64,000 bases of DNA from Vreelandella sulfidaeris. GTDB taxonomy: Bacteria > Pseudomonadota > Gammaproteobacteria > Pseudomonadales > Halomonadaceae. Below, piece after piece: positions 1 through 11,901 of the stretch. The stretch is taken from positions 1,736,001 to 1,800,000 of the forward strand of contig AP019514.1 in NCBI GenBank assembly GCA_007182875.1, written 5' to 3'. The position numbers were made by a program, and so were the translations under genes. A model generated the notes under the pieces. That model saw only the letters and a list, made by a program, of their open reading frames with translations, was not told the DNA's origin and did not search any database. Positions within the stretch are counted from its first letter, which is position 1, and each line of letters opens with the position of its first letter.

Positions 1-210
1 GGCCGGGATAGCGCCTCAGTAGATGTTCACCAGTTAGACGACGCTATGGATGTAGCTTCCCTGGAAAAACTGTTATCTGAGAAGGCCGGTCAGCCAGTGA
101 GCCTTGAAAGCGAATTGGTCATGATCGAAGAAATGGACAGTCTCGATGAAGCGCTTGCCATGGTGCGTATGTCAGGCATATGGGATGAAGAGAAGCTTTC
201 AGCAATGTAA
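1..210 (+). CDS. C-terminal fragment of an unrecognised protein
   Basis: The window opens inside a reading frame that runs in frame 1 to a TAA at 208-210, leaving about 69 residues. The fragment is acidic, rich in Glu, Asp, Met and Leu, and predicted helical, ending WDEEKLSAM. It has no membrane segment or motif I can place. A strong hairpin terminator follows about 70 bp later, which supports this being the true 3' end of a gene. I do not recognise the family; the upstream sequence would be needed. Confidence 0.55.
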   Translation, partial: GRDSASVDVHQLDDAMDVASLEKLLSEKAGQPVSLESELVMIEEMDSLDEALAMVRMSGIWDEEKLSAM

Positions 211-280
211 TGTCGGTATTAATTTCAAAAATAGCATCGTTCTTAAAACAGTACTCGCAAAAACAGTATTGATCACAAAA

Positions 281-312
281 ACCAGCCAAGTGTAAAGCTT
301 GGCTGGTTTTTT
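281..312. terminator. Bidirectional rho-independent terminator
   Basis: A perfect 10-bp stem (ACCAGCCAAG at 281-290 with CTTGGCTGGT at 298-307) closes a 7-nt loop. A T run follows on the plus strand (306-312) and an A run precedes it (277-280). It can therefore end both the plus-strand gene at 1-210 and the minus-strand amidase that stops at 337. Confidence 0.85.
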
Positions 313-336
313 CATCCCGAGCAAGCATTAAGCAGG

Positions 337-1743
337 CTAGGCGGCATTAGGCGCGCTGGGAAACCGCGGTGGGTGTGCTTCCATATAGGCGTGACAGGCG
401 CGCAGAACACGAACATCATCGTACTTACCACCTGCGAGCTGAAAGCCTACCGGCAAACCGTTTTCGGTGAATCCACAGGGCACCGATGCGGCGGGTTGCT
501 GGCTAAGGTTAAAGGGGTAGCTAAAGGGTGCCCACTCTTCCCAATCCCGCATGTCACTGCCTGGGGGGACTTCGTGGTTGATTTCAAACGGTGAGATAGC
601 CACCGAGGGTGTCATTAGCAAATGATACTCTTGATTGAAATGCTCCAGGCGCTGCGTTAGTTCTGCGCGATCCGCCCAGGCACGAAACAGCTCAACCGCT
701 TTCCAGGGTTCCGCTTCACGGGCATTGGTGACCATGCCTGGGTCCAGAAGCGTGCGCTGATGTTGATTCATTTGTGACCACTGCTCTAACGAGGCGGTAA
801 ACCAAAGCTTACGGAAAGTCTCCAATGGGGACAAAAACCTGGGCTCACTTCGATTATTTCAGCGCCCAATGCCTCTAGCCTATCTGCCGCTACGCGCACG
901 CGTTCAGCGATCTGCGGATCTACCTTGGCATAACCAAGATCGGCGGAGTAACCAATCCTTAACCCGGCTAGACCTTTATCGAGGTCCACTCCCCAGCAAT
1001 CGGGCTGCCCACGTGTGGCGTAGGGGTCACGGTAGTCGTAGCGGCCTATCACGTTCAGCATACTGACGGCATCGCGCACGGTGCGGGTTAATGGCCCTAG
1101 ATGTGAAAGGCTGGGTTCTTTCGCGGGCGGCCACTGGGGCGTCCAGCCATAGGTAGGCTTAAAGCCAAATACACCGGTGAAAGCGGCAGGAATACGAATG
1201 GAACCACCTGAGTCGCCTCCCTGGTGGAGTACTCCCATGTTGAGCGCTGCAGCCACAGCGGCACCGCCGGAAGAACCGCCCGGCGTTAGGCGCGTATCCC
1301 AGGGATTGGCCGTAGCGCCAAAGAGACGATTATCGGTGACCGCTTTCCAGCCGAATTCGGGCGTGTTGGTTTTGCCCAGTATCATTGCACCTGCTTCGCG
1401 TAGCATACGTGCTGGGGGCGAATCGGTATCACATAATGCGTCAGACGAAGTAAGCGACCCCTCGCGACAGGGCATGCCCGCCACTTGGGTCAAATCTTTA
1501 AGTGATACCGGAATGCCATCAATGGGACTTAGCGGTTTTCCTTCGCTCCAGCGCCGGGTTGAAGCGCTTGCCGCGGCCTCTGCGCCGTCAGTATCTACAT
1601 AGACATAGGCATTAACCGCTGGATTGAAGCGCGCAATTCGCTCATAGCGCTGCGCGGGTTGCTTCAATCGGGGAGGCGTCTCGACTTTTAAACAGGCGGG
1701 CTAAGGACTGGGCATCCAAACTACCGAGATCGGTATCGCTCAT
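337..1743 (-). CDS. Amidase, amidase-signature family (frameshifted)
   Basis: Amidase-signature hydrolases cleave C-N amide bonds with a Ser-cisSer-Lys triad. The catalytic Lys region (VSLKD), the glycine-serine core ([12 protein letters not shown]) and the following [14 protein letters not shown] signature are all present. The protein is read in three pieces. An N-terminal piece starts at the ATG complementary to 1741-1743 (MSDTDLGSL...). It shifts near 1645 into the main frame, and a second shift near 830 leads to the C-terminal piece ending in [12 protein letters not shown]. The reassembled length of about 469 residues is normal for the family. The start overlaps the nfo stop as ATGA, so translation is probably coupled to nfo. 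The substrate cannot be told from sequence. Both shifts look like sequencing indels. Confidence 0.85.
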
Positions 1744-2615
1744 TGCACACTCCTTAGGTGGTTGGGATCTGCTTCGGGCGCTTGAGCGCGCAGCCAGCTA
1801 ATTTCCTCAGCCCATATGTCGGGTTCGATGGTTTCTAAAATCATGGGAATGCCGCTAATCCGCGCATCTTGCATGATAGTAGTAAAAGCAGGCAGGCCGA
1901 TGTTGCCTTTCCCAAGGCTATGATGGCGGTCAACCCGGCTGGCAAAGTCGCTCTTGGCGTCATTTAAGTGCATGCCGCGTAAGTACTCAAACCCCACCAC
2001 ACTAGCGAACTCATCAAGCGTTGCTTGTGTAACGTGGGCGCTGCGCAAATCATAGCCTGCTGCAAAGGCGTGGCAGGTATCAATGCATACGCCCACGCGG
2101 GTTTTATCGTCTACGTGCTCAATGATCTCGGCTAAATGCTCGAAGCGCCAGCCTAGGTTAGTGCCTTGCCCAGCGGTATTCTCAATCACTGCGGTAACAC
2201 CCTGGGTATGCGTAAGCGCTTCATTAACGGACTCGGCAATACGCTTCAGGCAGTCGCTTTCGCTGATTTTGTTCAGGTGGCTACCAGGGTGAAAGTTGAG
2301 CAGCGTCAGGCCGAGCTGTTCGCAGCGCTGCATTTCATCCAGAAATGCCGCCCGAGACTTGTGCAGGCCTTCCTGTTCAGGGTGGCCAAGGTTGATCAGA
2401 TAACTATCGTGGGGCAGGATCTGCGCCGGCGCGAAGTTATGCTCAGCGCAGGCGTCGCGAAACGCTTGAATAGCCTCATCGGTGAGTGGTTTACCCTGCC
2501 ACTGGCGCTGATTTTTAGTGAACAGTGCAAAGGCATTGGCGCCGATTTCTACCGCCCTTTGAACGGCTTGGTCTGCGCCACCCGCAGCGCTCACATGGGC
2601 TCCTAGGTACTTCAC
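1740..2615 (-). CDS. nfo: Endonuclease IV (AP endonuclease)
   Basis: Nfo is the class II AP endonuclease that nicks DNA 5' to abasic sites during base-excision repair, using a trinuclear zinc site. This 291-residue frame is intact and close to the 285 residues of E. coli Nfo. Metal-ligand motifs occur in the expected order: [27 protein letters not shown] and RHHSLGKG, then ILETIEPD. It begins [13 protein letters not shown], the usual family N-terminus. Its stop overlaps the amidase start by the ATGA arrangement. It is one of the few large genes here with no frame break. Confidence 0.96.
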   Translation of the reverse strand: MKYLGAHVSAAGGADQAVQRAVEIGANAFALFTKNQRQWQGKPLTDEAIQAFRDACAEHNFAPAQILPHDSYLINLGHPEQEGLHKSRAAFLDEMQRCEQLGLTLLNFHPGSHLNKISESDCLKRIAESVNEALTHTQGVTAVIENTAGQGTNLGWRFEHLAEIIEHVDDKTRVGVCIDTCHAFAAGYDLRSAHVTQATLDEFASVVGFEYLRGMHLNDAKSDFASRVDRHHSLGKGNIGLPAFTTIMQDARISGIPMILETIEPDIWAEEISWLRAQAPEADPNHLRSVQ

Positions 2616-2665
2616 GGTAGATTATTCCTTGTCATTTATTTGAACATATTGAGCATTTGCATCGA

Positions 2666-3420
2666 TCAATGGCTATCTAAAAAGCGTTTGAACGCGGCGG
2701 GCTCGTCGGTGATCACACCGGCAATGCCCCACGCCCAGCGGCTATGGAATGCGCTGGGGTCATTGGCGGTGTAGCACAATATTTGGTAGCCATCGCGCTG
2801 CATGGCATCGGCTTGAGCGCGCTTCAAGCGTGGCCAGTCGGGGTGCACGCTGAAAGCCTCAATGGCTTCACACTGCGCTCGCCAGTTTTTGGGTACGCTG
2901 CCAAACAGCACCCCTAGTGCCAAGCGCTCTTTGCCTGCAAACTGACGGCAGTGGGCAAGAGCGCTGGCATTGAAGGAGGAGATAATCAGCCGCTCGGGAG
3001 GCAGCGTATCCAACATCTCTGGCAGGGCGCGCTCAACCAGCGCAATAGGGTCGCGACCTTTATTGACTTTGATCTCCATGTTGACGCCCATTTCCAACTC
3101 GTTAAGCAGCGCCAGCATGGCCTCTAAGCTGGGCATTTTTCACCCGCAAAGCTATCGCCAAACCAGCTGCCTGCATCCAGCGTTTTTGCCGTTGCCCAAT
3201 TCAGGGAAGCGAGATTGCCTCGCCCGTTTGAACAACGCGCCACATCGGCGTCGTGCCAAATGACCGGCGTGCCGTCCCCCAGTAGTTGAACATCCAATTC
3301 TACCCATGTGGCTCCCGCCTGGTGGGCGGCGCGCACCGCTGCCAAGGTGTTTTCAGGGGCAGCGGCAGAGTAGCCGCGGTGGGCGATCAGCGCAGGAACT
3401 TGAATAGCGGGATGCGTCAT
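2666..3420 (-). CDS. Cytoplasmic glycerophosphodiester phosphodiesterase (frameshifted)
   Basis: It hydrolyses glycerophosphodiesters to glycerol-3-phosphate and an alcohol, feeding the glycerol pathway encoded further along. The N-terminal half shows the GDPD hallmark HRGYSAAAPENT followed by ELDVQLLGDGTPVIWHD, with Glu and Asp metal ligands and the catalytic His. One shift near 3130 moves to the C-terminal half (EAMLALLNELEMGVNMEIK..., then GVITDEPAAF). There is no signal peptide, so it resembles UgpQ rather than periplasmic GlpQ. Reassembled length is about 250 residues, normal for UgpQ. It is transcribed toward nfo. Confidence 0.9.
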
Positions 3421-3647
3421 GACAAATCTCTAAGCCTTAGACGATAAAAGAGACATAATTCTAGCATGGGTGCATGACAGCGGGATTTCATCCACTCCTG
3501 AATCTTAGACCAATATCCAAGTCCAATATTCAAGTCCAACAACAGACGCTAGCGTGCTAGCTTGATTTATAGCCCCTGACGCGCTTGTATAGCAGCACCT
3601 ATTGTCATGGCTAGCATTAACAAGCCGAATAAAGAGAGGAAACCTTA

Positions 3648-4623
3648 ATGTCTCAGCGTATCCAGTTTGCTCGTACCGGCGGTTCTGATGTTCTCGAACT
3701 GGCCGATGTTACGCCCGCTGAACCCGGCCAGGGTGAGGTGCGTATTACCAATAAGGCCGTTGGCCTTAATTTTATTGATATTTATGTCCGTACCGGACTT
3801 TATCCTGCGCCCTCTATGCCTTCCGGGCTAGGCACCGAAGGCGCCGGGGTGGTCGATGCCGTTGGTGCGGGTGTCACGCACTTAAACGTTGGTGATCGAG
3901 TGGCCTATGCCCAAGGACCGTTGGGCGCCTATGCAGCACTTCACACGCTGCCTGCGGCTAAAGTGGTCAAGCTCCCTGACTTCGTCGATTTCGAGACGGC
4001 GGCAGCCAGTATGCTCAAGGGCCTGACCGTGCAGTATTTGCTGCGCCAAACTTGTGAACTGAAAGGCGGAGAAACCATTCTGTTCCACGCGGCTGCGGGT
4101 GGGGTGGGGTCGATTGCCTGTCAGTGGGCGAAGTCGTTGGGCGTTAAGCTGATTGGTACCGTTAGTTCGCAGGAGAAAGCAGACCTCGCGATGGCTAACG
4201 GCGCTTGGGCAACGATCAACTATAGTGAAGAGAGCGTGGTCGAGCGTGTGCGTGAGCTAACTAACGGCGAAATGTGCGATGTCGTGTATGACTCAGTAGG
4301 TAAAGACACCTGGGAAATGTCGCTGGATTGCCTAAAGACCCGCGGGCTTATGGTCAGTTTTGGTAACGCCTCTGGCCCGGTCGAGGGCGTCAATATCGGC
4401 ATTCTCAACCAGAAAGGCTCTCTTTTGTAACCCGCCCGAGCCTTAACGGCTACGCTGATACCCGCGAGCGCTTGGAAATGATGAGCAATGACTTTTCTCC
4501 ATGCTTGAAAGCGGCAAAATCAAAATAGATATCGCCAACCGTTACCCGTTAGCAGAAGCAGGCAAAGCCCAAGACGCGGTGCAAAGCCGCAAAACCACCG
4601 GCTCCACCATTCTCTTGCCATAG
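3648..4623 (+). CDS. NADPH:quinone oxidoreductase, zinc-independent MDR family (frameshifted)
   Basis: Qor-type medium-chain reductases pass electrons from NADPH to quinones or other activated carbonyls. The GroES-like N-terminal domain (EPGQGEVRITNKAVGLNFID) is followed by a Rossmann motif (HAAAGGVGSIACQWAKSLG) and no structural-zinc cysteines. The frame stops early at 4430. The family C-terminus continues in another frame through NRYPLAEAGKAQDAV and ends at the TAG at 4621-4623, so I infer one or two indels after 4425. The ATG at 3648 follows AAAGAGAGGAAACCTT, a good ribosome-binding site. A terminator follows at 4671. Confidence 0.88.
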
Positions 4624-4670
4624 TCAGTGAGTTGTATCCGAAATTTCTCACTCGCTTAGGCTCTTTAATA

Positions 4671-4692
4671 GCTCGGCAATGCCGGGCTTTTT
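4671..4692 (+). terminator. Terminator after the quinone oxidoreductase
   Basis: GCTCGGC (4671-4677) and GCCGGGC (4681-4687) form a 7-bp stem with one G-T pair and a 3-nt loop, followed by a T run to 4692. It lies 48 bp past the reconstructed stop codon. Confidence 0.75.
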
Positions 4693-4868
4693 GTTGGTAA
4701 AGGCTATAGAAATATCGAGTTTAAGGGCATGCAGGGGTTAAGGGTATTCAGGGGCTATACGTGTGTATAGTAATCGTCTAATGTGCAGGGCAATGATCAT
4801 GTTGTGAGTGTGGTGTGCACCAATAATATGTTGCCCCTATAAAGCGGCGGCCAGGGAGTAGGAAAAGG

Positions 4869-6805
4869 ATGTCTGCTGAGGGCTTAAGTGTTGAAAGTTC
4901 AGGCGCCGATGGCACAGGTGTTGAGACACTGAATATCGAAACGATAGATCTCGGATGGTTAGCGCTAACACCAAGTACATTAGTGTTTATTGTGCTTGGA
5001 TTAACACTCGTCGCCTTTGTCTGGGGCAGGTTTCGCTACGATTTAGTCGCATTGTCAGCGCTTCTGGGATCAGTCATGTTGGGGCTGGTGCCAGCCGAAG
5101 AGGCCTTCACCGGTTTTGGCCACCCGGCGGTGATTACCGTTGCCGCAGTACTGGTACTCAGCCGTGGCTTTGAGCGTTCCGGTGTGGTCGATATTATCGC
5201 CAAACAAGTACTCAAAGTGGGTGAGAACCTGCTGCTTCAGTTACTAGTGTTGGTGGGTACCGTCGTATTGCTCTCGGGTATTATGAACAATGTCGGGGCT
5301 TTGGCGTTGCTGCTGCCGGTGGCCATGCGGCTTGCCCGTGAACATAACACCTCGCCTTCTTTACTGCTGATGCCACTAGCATTTGGTTCCTTGCTGGGTG
5401 GTTTGACGACCTTAATAGGTACCCCGCCCAATATCATTATTTCCAGTTATCGCCGTGATGTGACCGATGAAGCATTTAGCATGTTTAGCTTTGCTCCGGT
5501 CGGCATTGCGGTAGCGCTGGCGGGATTAGCGTTTATTGTGCTGGTGGGCTGGCGCTTCACGCCAAAGCGAAGCGGCCAAGCATCGGCTGACGAAATGTTC
5601 GATACCGCCAACTATTTAGTCGAATTGAAAGTGGGTGAAGAGTCGAAAGCCAAAGGCTTGACGCTTCAGCAACTGCGCGATGAGCTGGACGAAACGATTC
5701 CCGTATTAGCGGTAGTGCGCGATGACAACCGTCGCGCTGGCTATAACTTCCATGGGGCCTTGGAAGAGGGCGATATCCTGCTGTTAGAAGCAGGACCCGA
5801 CGAGCTCCAAATGCTGGAAGACAAAGTGGGGCTTAGCGCAGTTGCAGAATTAGAAGAAGCGCCGGAAGATGCCGAAAATCCCGTCAGTGACGACGCCGAT
5901 AAGGCGAAAAAGGAAGTCGCCGCACAAGAGCACCAGCCGGTGGATACTGAGGGCCTGCAACTGATAGAGGCCGTGGTCCGTAATGATTCCATGATGATCA
6001 ACCGCAGCGTGCGACAGTTACGCTTAAACCATCAGTTTGGGCTGCACTTGGTAGCGGTTGCCCGGGATGGTGGGCGTTTGAAACAACGCTTGCGCGATAT
6101 CCGCTTTAAAAACGGTGACGTTTTGTTGCTTCAGGGCAATGAAAAGAAATTTCAGAGAGTTTGGCCTCACTGGGGTGCCTACCGCTGGCTAACCGTGAGT
6201 TGCATCTGGGACAGCCGCGTAAACTGGTGTTGTCTATCGCCATTTTTGCATTAGCGATCATGGCCATGCTGTTTGATTTCCTCCCGGCCGCAGTGGCTAT
6301 GAGCACCGCCGCATTGATTTCGCTACTGATTGGCGTGTTGCCATTGCGCGAAGGTTATCAAGCCATTGATGGCCCCGTGCTTGTGCTGTTAGCTGCAATG
6401 ATACCCGTCGGTGAGGCGCTGGAAACGAGCGGCGGTGCGGATTTGATCGCCAATGTGCTGCTACGGTTTGGCAGCGACTGGCCAGTGGTGGTCACCATGG
6501 TCGGGCTGTTTCTACTTTCCATGCTGCTTTCTAACGTGGTCAACAACGCAGCGGCGGCGCTACTAATGGCGCCGATTGCGTCAAGCTTAGCCAATGGTTT
6601 TGATGTCTCGCTTGATCCGTTCTTGATGGTGGTCGCTGTTAGCGCTTCCTGTGCGTTTTTAACCCCAATCGGTCACCAATCGAATACGCTGGTATTAGGG
6701 CCTGGTGGTTATCGGTTCGGCGATTATTGGAAGTTGGGACTGCCGCTTTCACTGGTGGTGCTAGCTGTCGCTATCCCTCTCATTCTTACGGTATGGCCGC
6801 TTTAA
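4869..6805 (+). CDS. SLC13/DASS-type permease with two TrkA-C (RCK_C) domains (frameshifted)
   Basis: This large inner-membrane carrier has about six N-terminal helices, a long cytoplasmic insert and six or more C-terminal helices. Transport signatures are SGIMNNVGALALLLPVA with GTPPNIIISSYR in the first half, and SNVVNNAAAALLMAP with TPIGHQSNTLVLGPGGY in the second. This inverted-repeat pattern is typical of divalent anion/sodium symporters. The insert holds two TrkA-C-like regulatory domains, roughly residues 240-320 and 360-440, joined by an acidic linker. One frameshift near 6160-6175 splits the gene. Substrate is unknown; relatives carry sulfate, dicarboxylates or other anions. A GGGAGTAGGAAAAGG tract precedes the ATG. 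Confidence 0.88.
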
Positions 6806-6930
6806 AACAGAATGACACGGCTTGGCCTGTGCGTTTGATATCTGACGTATTAGTTGATAAGTGCTATTAGGTTTCGAAAATTTTGCTAGATTATGTTGAG
6901 ATATCAATAAAAATCGAACAGGCCGTGCTT

Positions 6931-7689
6931 ATGAATCAACAATTTCGTCAGGATGCCATTGTCGAGCTAGTCCGTCAGCATGGCTATATGAGCATCGAGC
7001 AGCTCACTGATCATTTTGCGGTAACGCCCCAAACCATTCGTCGCGATTTGAACACCCTGGCCGATGAAGGGCGAGTTCGCCGGGTGCATGGCGGTGTGGG
7101 GATTGAGTCGAGTACGGTGAATACTGCCTACAGCACGCGCAAGTCGCTCCATTTGGAAGAGAAAGAACGCATTGCCCGCTGTTTGGCTCAGCACATACCT
7201 AACCACTCCTCGCTGTTTATTAACATCGGTACCAGTAATGAAGTGATTGCCCAGGCGTTATTAGAACATCAGGGCCTTGAGATCATTACTAATAACCTTA
7301 ATGTTGCGGCCATCTTGCAGCATAAAGAGGACTTTACGGTGATCATCGCCGGTGGTCAGGTGCGCTCTCGAGACGGGGGGATCATAGGAGAGGCCACTAT
7401 CGACTTTATCAACCAGTTCAAAGTGGACTATGGCATTATCGGTATCAGCGGTATTGACGAGGATGGGTCGCTGCTGGAGTTTGATTACCAGGAAGTACGC
7501 GTCGCCCAAGCGATTATTGCTAATTCACGGCGCATTTATTTGGCAGCCGACTATTCTAAATTTCACCGTAATCCGGTCGTCCGACAAGGCAATCTGGAAC
7601 AGTTGGATGCGCTATTTACCGATCGCAAACCTCCAGAAGCGATTCAGCGCTTGCTCAATCAGCACGATGTGGCGCTCTATATCGCCTAG
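6931..7689 (+). CDS. glpR: Glycerol-3-phosphate regulon repressor, DeoR family
   Basis: GlpR represses glycerol catabolic genes and is released by glycerol-3-phosphate. The 252-residue protein from ATG 6931 matches E. coli GlpR in length. It carries the DeoR helix-turn-helix (VTPQTIRRDLNTLADEGRVRRVHGG) and the sugar-phosphate sensing domain (NIGTSNEV, SRDGGIIGEATIDFI, GISGIDEDGSLLEFDY). A longer in-frame extension back to 6883 exists, but 6931 is preferred because homology begins there. The TTTCGAAA at 6872-6879 upstream could be an autoregulatory half operator. The gene is intact and immediately precedes glpK. Confidence 0.95.
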   Translation: MNQQFRQDAIVELVRQHGYMSIEQLTDHFAVTPQTIRRDLNTLADEGRVRRVHGGVGIESSTVNTAYSTRKSLHLEEKERIARCLAQHIPNHSSLFINIGTSNEVIAQALLEHQGLEIITNNLNVAAILQHKEDFTVIIAGGQVRSRDGGIIGEATIDFINQFKVDYGIIGISGIDEDGSLLEFDYQEVRVAQAIIANSRRIYLAADYSKFHRNPVVRQGNLEQLDALFTDRKPPEAIQRLLNQHDVALYIA

Positions 7690-7788
7690 TCTCAATGTCG
7701 TTCAATAACTCAGCCAAGCCCTCAATAGGTTGGGTAGCAGTTTCATCCTTGAGCATTGTGGGCAGCTGGAGTAGCCTTGGATCATAAT

Positions 7789-9327
<1,539 letters not shown>

Positions 9328-9394
9328 GCTTTTCGTACACAGCCAGGTTACTCGACTTAAGCCCACTAGTAAGTTACGCAACTTCTTCTTACTC

Positions 9395-9426
9395 TATGGC
9401 GGCCAATTTAACGATTGGTCGCCATA
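9395..9426 (+). terminator. Hairpin after glpK, probable terminator
   Basis: TATGGCGGCCAAT (9395-9407) pairs with ATTGGTCGCCATA (9414-9426) as a 13-bp stem with a single G-T pair and a 6-nt loop. The trailing T tract (TTTGCGCTTTT) is interrupted, so termination may be partial. Confidence 0.6.
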
Positions 9427-9621
9427 TTTGCGCTTTTAGCGCCCCTTATGAAAGTCTTTAACATCTTTAGTGCTTAATAAGCGCTTATGTAGTCGAGTTA
9501 CAACCACCCGTGCTGCCAATGACGCATTGTGAGCTTTCCCGCTGTGACCCATAGTGAAGTCATGGATCAGGAGGGTGTTTCGTTATCCCGAGCCACTGAA
9601 CTGATCCCTGCTACAGAACCC

Positions 9622-9786
9622 TAGCACTTCAGTATTACCCAAGTGCTAAAGGCGAAGGTCTTGTAACGCTTGTGACCGTTTCGCAGTTACCGAACTGGGC
9701 ACTTATCCGGCCCAGCATGAGTAGCAACGTCACCATTCGTCGTTAATTAAGATGGCTGCTTTAAAACCGATGGTCGGTTAGGCAGC
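9622..9786 (+). other. Structured non-coding stretch with four consecutive hairpins
   Basis: Between glpK and the small gene at 9814 there are 486 bp without a credible gene. Four hairpins follow one another: TAGCACTT/AAGTGCTA (9622-9629, 9641-9648), GTAAC/GTTAC (9663-9667, 9686-9690), CTGGGC/GCCCAG (9695-9700, 9710-9715), and a nested one with GCTGC/GCAGC (9755-9759, 9782-9786) around AACCGA/TCGGTT. It could be a leader RNA for the 74-residue gene, an sRNA or chance. I recognise no known RNA family. Confidence 0.35.
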
Positions 9787-9813
9787 GGATGACCATACCA
9801 TGAGGTATTACTA

Positions 9814-10038
9814 ATGAACTGCATCGAACTGAGCCAACAAGCCAACAGTATCGCCAGCTCTTTCAGCAAGCAAGATCTCGCCAGGCTGGTTGTGGCACTG
9901 AAAGGCAATCGTGAGTCGTTACAACATGCGGTCGAAGTTATCGATACCGTAGATAGCCGCTCAGGCTACACATTGGAAGAAGCGTGGGACGAAGTGCTGG
10001 CTGGGGATTCTCAGTTACGCATTGAAGACGAAGAATAA
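9814..10038 (+). CDS. Small acidic protein of unknown function, 74 residues
   Basis: An intact small frame starts at ATG 9814 behind GAGG (CCATGAGGTATTACTA) and ends at TAA 10036-10038. The product is acidic and helical (MNCIELSQQANSIASSF..., ending RIEDEE) with no transmembrane segment or signal peptide. A strong terminator follows it, and its codon usage resembles the neighbours, so it is probably real. Function is unknown. Its position inside the glycerol island, and the structured region just upstream, are the only context. Confidence 0.7.
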   Translation: MNCIELSQQANSIASSFSKQDLARLVVALKGNRESLQHAVEVIDTVDSRSGYTLEEAWDEVLAGDSQLRIEDEE

Positions 10039-10088
10039 AGCAAGAAACTACTTAATTAGAAACTGGTTAAGTGAATAAAGCCACTATT

Positions 10089-10118
10089 AGCCCCCTCGTT
10101 GAGTTAAGGGGGCTTTTT
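10089..10118. terminator. Bidirectional terminator between the small gene and glpD
   Basis: AGCCCCCT (10089-10096) and AGGGGGCT (10107-10114) form a perfect 8-bp stem with a 10-nt loop, followed by TTTTT to 10118. It sits between the plus-strand 74-residue gene and the minus-strand glpD stop at 10133. Confidence 0.85.
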
Positions 10119-10132
10119 CGTTTTATAAACGA

Positions 10133-11775
10133 TTAAGCATTTGCCGCCGGTGTAAAAGGCTGTGATGTGTCCCTGTTTTGTTTAAAGTAATTGTTAAAGT
10201 GCTCATCCGCATCGTCGCCAAATAACACTCGACAAGCCTCTTTTAAACCCTTTGATTGGCGTAACTGCTCATGATGAACCACCAACGAGACTTTGGCACG
10301 GCGGCGTAGAAAGTCTTCAAGCTGGGTGATCATCTCGTGGTCGCGGGCATGCTCAAGCTCGCAGCGAATATATTCGGTGCCTTCAATTAAGATTTCGCCT
10401 TGCGCAGGGTCCTGACGTATTTTCTCAAGCATCGGTAAGGCTTGATCGGCGTAGCGCCGCCATAGCCGAGTGGAAAGCAGCTCCGATGAGGTAGAGGCTG
10501 TCATGGCATCCAGGTTCATACGCTTGGCCTGATCCATAAACTGCTGTTTCACGGGCTTAGCAGGTTCTCCGTACCAGTGAAAATTGGGATCTGATAGGGT
10601 AACGCCCAAACGGCTAACTTCTTCAGCAATCTCATCGCCAACATTCAAACAGTCGGTTAGCTTGCCGCCAAAGATACTGATATGGGCACTTTCGGTATTG
10701 GTATCGACCACGTGCTTGCGCGAGAGCTGAAGAAAGTCGCGGTCATTGCCCTGGTCATCTTTGATCGCTAACGGACGTACGCCGCAACGGGTTGAAATAA
10801 TGTCCCCCCTGAGTGAGTGGTTTATCCAATGTCAGGCGTTTATTGATGTTCTCCAGTACAAAGGCGATATCATCGGCGGTAACGTCGACCTCGGGGTTCT
10901 CCATATGGGTATCAGTGGTGCCGATGCAGGTTCGATTACCCATGGGAATAACAAAAACAGACGGCCATCGTCGGCAAAAAATGCCAGCACCCGCTGAGAG
11001 TCAGTTAGTTGAGGGACGATGAGGTGAATGCCTTTGGAATAAAGATGATGATGGGTGGTTTTTTGGCCGGTTAGCTCATTATGTTGATCGACCCAAGGCC
11101 CCGCAGCATTGATAAGTACCTTGGCTTTGATATCGAAAGTACTTCCGTCCATCACGTTGCGTGCCTTGGTTACCCATAGGTCACCCTTGCGCTCAGCGCC
11201 GAGCGATTCGACGTAGTTAGCGGCAATCGCCCCATAGTTAAGCGCTTGGCGCACAAAGTTAAATACAAATCGTGCGTCATTATCGTGGAGATAGGCGTCG
11301 GAATACTCGAAACCGCCGACAGCCCCCTCAACATCAATAATCGGTTCTTCTTGCTTAATTTTTAACGGCGAGAGCAAACGCGGCAGTTTGGTGAAGCCGT
11401 TGCCCATCAGCCAGTAAAGCCAGGTGCCCGCCCATAGATAACGTGGCGAGTGACGGAAACCTTTTGAAATAGTGGTCAGGAAGCGAATTTCCTGTACCGT
11501 GGAAGGGTAACTCTTTATCAGGTGGTTGCGGCTTTTGCAGAGCTTGCGAACCAGTGAAAAATCCTTGCTTTCCATGTATTTAATGCCTCCCCACACTAGG
11601 TTGGAGGAGTGCATGCTAGTGCTGCCAGCGAAGTCGCCACGATCAATCAATGCGACTTTTGCGCCTTTTCCTGCCAATGCCGCTGCTGTGGCTGCGCCAT
11701 TAATGCCGCCCCGATAATAAGCGCATCAAAGGTATCGGTAGGTAGTTTTTCAATGTTTCGATTTCGCAGTTTCAT
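10133..11775 (-). CDS. glpD: FAD-dependent glycerol-3-phosphate dehydrogenase (frameshifted)
   Basis: GlpD oxidises glycerol-3-phosphate to dihydroxyacetone phosphate at the membrane and passes electrons to quinone. The FAD-binding dinucleotide fold follows the start (MKLRNRNIEKLPTDTFDALIIG, shift, then LAGKGAKVALIDRGDFAGSTS). Later family blocks are SSNLVWGGIKYMES, INAAGPWVDQHNELTG and CIGTTDTHMENP, then the C-terminal IFGGKLTDCLNVG block. Breaks occur near 11690, 10940 and 10800. About 547 residues result, slightly longer than E. coli GlpD (501). It is last in the minus-strand order glpSTPQUV-glpD, so importer and dehydrogenase may share a transcript. Confidence 0.92.
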
Positions 11776-11857
11776 AGCGGATCCAATTAACCAATAAATA
11801 GCCCGGCTGCAGTGGGTGTTGTCTTTTTGCTTTGGCATACCGCCAATGAAACCCTTG

Positions 11858-11883
11858 GCAGGGCAGGCGGTTGCCCGCCCTGC
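11858..11883 (-). other. GC-rich hairpin between glpV and glpD
   Basis: GCAGGGC (11858-11864) pairs with GCCCTGC (11877-11883), with further inner pairing. There is no T tract, so it is more likely an mRNA-stabilising or attenuating element than a full terminator. Such hairpins often follow abundant binding-protein genes within ABC operons and protect the upstream message. Confidence 0.5.
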
Positions 11884-11901
11884 AAGCTTGTCTAATGGTT
11901 A

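Noticed and set aside
3648..4623. Quinone oxidoreductase and many other genes as true pseudogenes
   Set aside because: The breaks affect essential and non-essential genes alike and leave family sequence intact in the next frame, so sequencing error is the simpler reading.
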